The notes under the pieces are model-generated. The model was not told the DNA's origin. It searched no databases and saw only the letters and a program-made list of their open reading frames with translations. Of a DNA stretch of 8,104 nucleotides, positions 5,617 to 8,104 are shown piece by piece. The stretch is from NCBI GenBank assembly GCA_021812745.1, contig JAKAMS010000106.1, forward strand, positions 1 through 8,104. Reading direction: 5' to 3'. The position numbers were made by a program, and so were the translations under genes. The stretch comes from Bacteroidota bacterium. Its GTDB lineage: Bacteria; Bacteroidota; Ignavibacteria; Ignavibacteriales; Melioribacteraceae. Within the stretch, counting starts at the first letter, position 1, and each line of letters starts with the position of its first letter.

Positions 5617-7710
5617 ATGAGCGAAAGTTTACTGATCAATATTTCTATTGTTATTCTTTTTCTTCCACTACTTGGATTTACTACCGTAATTTTCTTCGGT
5701 AAAAGAATTCCAAAACTTTATCTGTTCGAAGTAGCGGTACTGGGAATAACACTTCTTCTTTCCATTATCGTTGGATATGCAAAGCTCTCTTTTTACAATA
5801 CAAAAGATATCATTGCTGCGTTCACATGGATATCAATGAGCAACGCCCCGGCAGTAGGAGGAATTAATATAGAGCTTGGTTTTAAGATAGACAACATTAC
5901 CGTTATGATGCTCTTTGTTGTAAATCTTATAAGCTTCCTTGTTCACGTTTACTCAATTGAGTATATGCGCGGTGATAAAAGATACACACGTTATTTTGCA
6001 TACTTAGGAATTTTCACTTTCTCAATGCTCGGAATTGTTCTAACACACAATTTATTAATGATGTATATCTTCTGGGAATTGGTTGGTCTTTCTTCTTACT
6101 TGTTAATTGGTTTTTGGTTTGAAAAGAAATCCGCATCCGATGCCGGCAAGAAAGCATTTATTGTTAACCGCATTGGCGATGTTGGAATGTTCATTGGAAT
6201 TTTAATTCTCTTTACACAATACAAGACATTTACATTCGATGTTATATATCAGCAGATAGCAGCAGGTAATCTTCCTTTCGCAAGTAATGCATGGTTAACC
6301 GCAGCCGGAATTTTAGTTTTTATGGGCGCTGTCGGTAAATCCGCTCAGTTCCCTCTTCACGTTTGGCTTCCGGATGCTATGGAAGGTCCAACACCAGTTA
6401 GCGCATTAATACATGCGGCTACAATGGTTGCAGCCGGTGTTTATCTTGTGGTTAGAATATTTGTTATGCTTACTGCTGATGCAATGTTAGTCATTGCCGT
6501 TGTAGGAGCAGTAACTTCTCTTGTAGCAGCAACTATTGCGCTCACTCAGAACGATATTAAAAAAGTTTTAGCTTACTCAACAGTTTCGCAACTTGGCTAC
6601 ATGGTTATGTCTCTTGGAGTTGGTGCTTACGCATTTGCCTTCTTTCATCTTGTTACACATGCTTTCTTCAAAGCATGTTTATTCTTGGGCTCCGGTTCCG
6701 TTATTCACTCGATGCATCATGAACAAGATATACGCAACATGGGCGGACTCAAAAAGAAAATGCCGATTACTTATTACACATTTTTGGTTTCAACTTTGGC
6801 AATATCCGGCGTTCCGCTCTTCTCCGGTTTCTTGAGTAAAGACGGAATCCTTGCCGGTACTCTTGCGTTTGGCAAACTTACAGGCCATTGGTTAATTCCA
6901 ATAATTGGTTTTACAGTAGCGGGACTAACAGCATTCTATATGTTCCGACTCGTAATTTTAACATTTCACGGTGAACCAAGAGATCATCATAAATATGATC
7001 ACGCGCATGAATCACCTTTTGTTATGGTCATGCCTCTTGTTGTTCTTGCAACACTTTCAATTTTTGTCTGGTATACTCCAAATCCTATCAATGCAAATGC
7101 AGGCTGGGTATTAAACAGCTGGATAAAAACTCCGGCACAAGTAACACCTGTTGAAACAAGATTTGAATTTATGAAGCCGAGCAGTGAAGAAGCAAAAGCA
7201 GAAATACAAGGTCCGGTTACTCATTCTGTTGAATATACCGAAACAATGCACTGGGCACATTATCCTGCAATGTTTCTCTCTCTCATTTTAGCTGGTTTAG
7301 GAATTTTGGTTGCATTTATGTTCTATCAGTGGAAGAAATTAAATGCGGATAAACTCGCAGATAAGCTCAAAGGTTTGTATAAGTTCTCTTTGAACAAGTG
7401 GTTCCTTGATGAGCTTTATGATATGACTGCAATCGCCGGTACATTGGGTCTCGGTTCTATACTTGCTTGGTTCGATTATAACATTGTTGACGGAATTGTT
7501 AACGGTTCGGCAACAGTAACAAGATTCACATCTAAGATAAGCAACTGGTTCGACACATTTGTTGTAGATGGTGCGGTTAACTTTGCAGCTTTCTTCAGCG
7601 GATTTATCGGTTTATCTTTCAGAAGATTGCAGACAGGAAAAGTTCAGACATATATAATCTTTGTCGTTTTCGCGATTATTATTTTATTGATGTTCTTTAA
7701 ACCATTTTGA
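5617..7710 (+). CDS. nuoL: NADH-quinone oxidoreductase subunit L (NuoL), antiporter-like
   Basis: Distal proton-pumping subunit (ND5, antiporter-like family). At 697 residues it is longer than the E. coli protein of about 613. Key residues seen: Glu154 in IFWELVGLSSYLLIGFWF, Lys241 in GAVGKSAQFPLHVWLPDAMEGPTPVSALIHAATM, His266 in the same segment, and Lys408 in FSGFLSKDGIL; these fit the conserved channel residues. A His-rich loop (residues 451-464) and a hydrophilic stretch at about 500-545 account for much of the extra length. The C-terminus has the long lateral helix region (about 570-670) and a final membrane helix at 678-694, specific to NuoL rather than NuoM or NuoN. WFDxxxVDGxVN occurs twice, at 618 and 644. 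ATG 5617 lies three bases after nuoK. Confidence 0.97.
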   Translation: MSESLLINISIVILFLPLLGFTTVIFFGKRIPKLYLFEVAVLGITLLLSIIVGYAKLSFYNTKDIIAAFTWISMSNAPAVGGINIELGFKIDNITVMMLFVVNLISFLVHVYSIEYMRGDKRYTRYFAYLGIFTFSMLGIVLTHNLLMMYIFWELVGLSSYLLIGFWFEKKSASDAGKKAFIVNRIGDVGMFIGILILFTQYKTFTFDVIYQQIAAGNLPFASNAWLTAAGILVFMGAVGKSAQFPLHVWLPDAMEGPTPVSALIHAATMVAAGVYLVVRIFVMLTADAMLVIAVVGAVTSLVAATIALTQNDIKKVLAYSTVSQLGYMVMSLGVGAYAFAFFHLVTHAFFKACLFLGSGSVIHSMHHEQDIRNMGGLKKKMPITYYTFLVSTLAISGVPLFSGFLSKDGILAGTLAFGKLTGHWLIPIIGFTVAGLTAFYMFRLVILTFHGEPRDHHKYDHAHESPFVMVMPLVVLATLSIFVWYTPNPINANAGWVLNSWIKTPAQVTPVETRFEFMKPSSEEAKAEIQGPVTHSVEYTETMHWAHYPAMFLSLILAGLGILVAFMFYQWKKLNADKLADKLKGLYKFSLNKWFLDELYDMTAIAGTLGLGSILAWFDYNIVDGIVNGSATVTRFTSKISNWFDTFVVDGAVNFAAFFSGFIGLSFRRLQTGKVQTYIIFVVFAIIILLMFFKPF

Positions 7711-7719
7711 AGATTTAAG

Positions 7720-7778
7720 TCATCCTGAGCGTAACGAAGGATCTCATAATTAATTGATTTAGAGGTTCCTCAGAATGA
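7720..7778. repeat. Palindromic, probably interspersed repeat between nuoL and nuoM
   Basis: TCATCCTGA at 7720-7728 pairs with TCAGAATGA at 7770-7778 with one mismatch. Inside, GGATCTC (7739-7745) faces GAGGTTCC (7762-7769), leaving CGTAACGAA as a one-sided bulge and an AT-rich loop of about 16 bases. The phrase CATCCTGAGCG..ACGAAGGATCT matches a short repeat I recognise as widely dispersed between genes in several bacterial phyla, including Bacteroidota-type genomes. No T-run follows on the plus strand, so it is not a standard intrinsic terminator. An effect on nuoM mRNA folding or stability is possible but unproven. Confidence 0.65.
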
Positions 7779-7812
7779 TAATTATAAAAATTAAAAACAT
7801 AGGTTCGTATTT

Positions 7813-8104
7813 ATGATTGGATTTCCGATTCTTTCGTTAATCACTTTTCTTCCCGTAGTGGGAATGTTCTTAATCATGTTCATGAAAAAGGAACAGCCCA
7901 AATCAATAAAGTACTTAACGCTGGGTATAACGGCTTTTCAAGTTGTGCTGGCTGTTATTCTCCTTGCAAACTATAATTACTCAGCCGCGGGAATTTATCA
8001 AGAAAAGTCTTTTCAGTTTATTGAAAAATTCAAATGGATCAATATTAGCGGCATCTCCTGGCTTGGAAACGTTAAGATTGATTACTTCTTGGGTATAGAT
8101 GGAT
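7813..8104 (+). CDS. nuoM: NADH-quinone oxidoreductase subunit M (NuoM), 5' part only
   Basis: Start of the second antiporter-like proton-pumping subunit (ND4 family), cut by the window end after 97 codons of an expected 480-550. The visible part shows a first membrane helix with PILSLITFLPVVGMFLIMFM, a short basic loop, a second helix at about residues 35-52, then a hydrophilic segment leading to KFKWINISGISWLGNVKIDYFLGIDG. The YxLGIDG motif at the end of this segment is typical of NuoM. The ATG at 7813 is preceded only by a weak TAGG at 7800-7803. It lies 102 bases after nuoL, a gap filled by the palindromic repeat. The order L then M fits the operon, and nuoN is expected next. Confidence 0.92.
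   Translation, partial: MIGFPILSLITFLPVVGMFLIMFMKKEQPKSIKYLTLGITAFQVVLAVILLANYNYSAAGIYQEKSFQFIEKFKWINISGISWLGNVKIDYFLGIDG

Noticed and set aside
6593..6835. Plus-strand 80-codon open frame inside nuoL
   Set aside because: It lies fully within conserved NuoL coding sequence in another frame and resembles no known protein.
5617..7710. NuoL as an MrpA-type sodium/proton antiporter subunit
   Set aside because: It has the NuoL C-terminal lateral-helix extension and lies in a full nuo gene order.
7720..7800. Intrinsic terminator after nuoL
   Set aside because: The stem is AT-rich in part and bulged, no T-run follows on the plus strand, and nuoM continues in the same direction 35 bases later.

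Overview
This AT-rich window is almost entirely one plus-strand operon for the proton-pumping respiratory NADH:quinone oxidoreductase (complex I). The order is nuoA, nuoB, nuoC, [inserted four-helix-bundle gene], nuoD, nuoH, nuoI, nuoJ, nuoK, nuoL, nuoM (5' part only). Most genes are tightly packed: nuoB/nuoC overlap by 4 bases, nuoD/nuoH by 1, and nuoH-nuoI and nuoK-nuoL are 5 and 3 bases apart. Shine-Dalgarno sequences are mostly weak. The AT-rich codon use, weak ribosome binding sites, a four-helix-bundle (23S rRNA intervening-sequence type) gene and the absence of nuoE, nuoF and nuoG between nuoD and nuoH suggest a member of the Bacteroidota/Ignavibacteriota/Chlorobiota group. Ignavibacteria-like is my best guess. 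This rests on family resemblance, not on a marker gene.

Layout: 1-29 is the end of the upstream leader. 30-1476 holds nuoA, nuoB and nuoC, which are part of the membrane/peripheral junction. 1477-1917 is an inserted element: an intact 119-codon four-helix-bundle gene bordered by degenerate 7-base repeats in opposite orientation, which could pair in the transcript. 1918-5195 holds nuoD, nuoH, nuoI and nuoJ. 5196-5301 is a 106-base spacer before nuoK. 5302-7710 holds nuoK and nuoL. 7711-7812 is a spacer with a palindromic, probably interspersed repeat. 7813 to the end is the start of nuoM, cut off by the window edge.

Together the products form the quinone-reducing connecting module (NuoB, C, D, I) and the membrane proton-pumping arm (NuoA, H, J, K, L, M; NuoN presumably follows). 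The NADH-oxidising module (NuoE, F, G) is not encoded here, so the complex either takes electrons from another donor such as ferredoxin or uses subunits encoded elsewhere. The most unusual part of the window is the element between nuoC and nuoD. Its ends can form an 18-position RNA stem with 14 Watson-Crick pairs, three G-U pairs and one mismatch, in the sense transcript only. That resembles the stem-bounded intervening sequences that carry related genes inside 23S rRNA.
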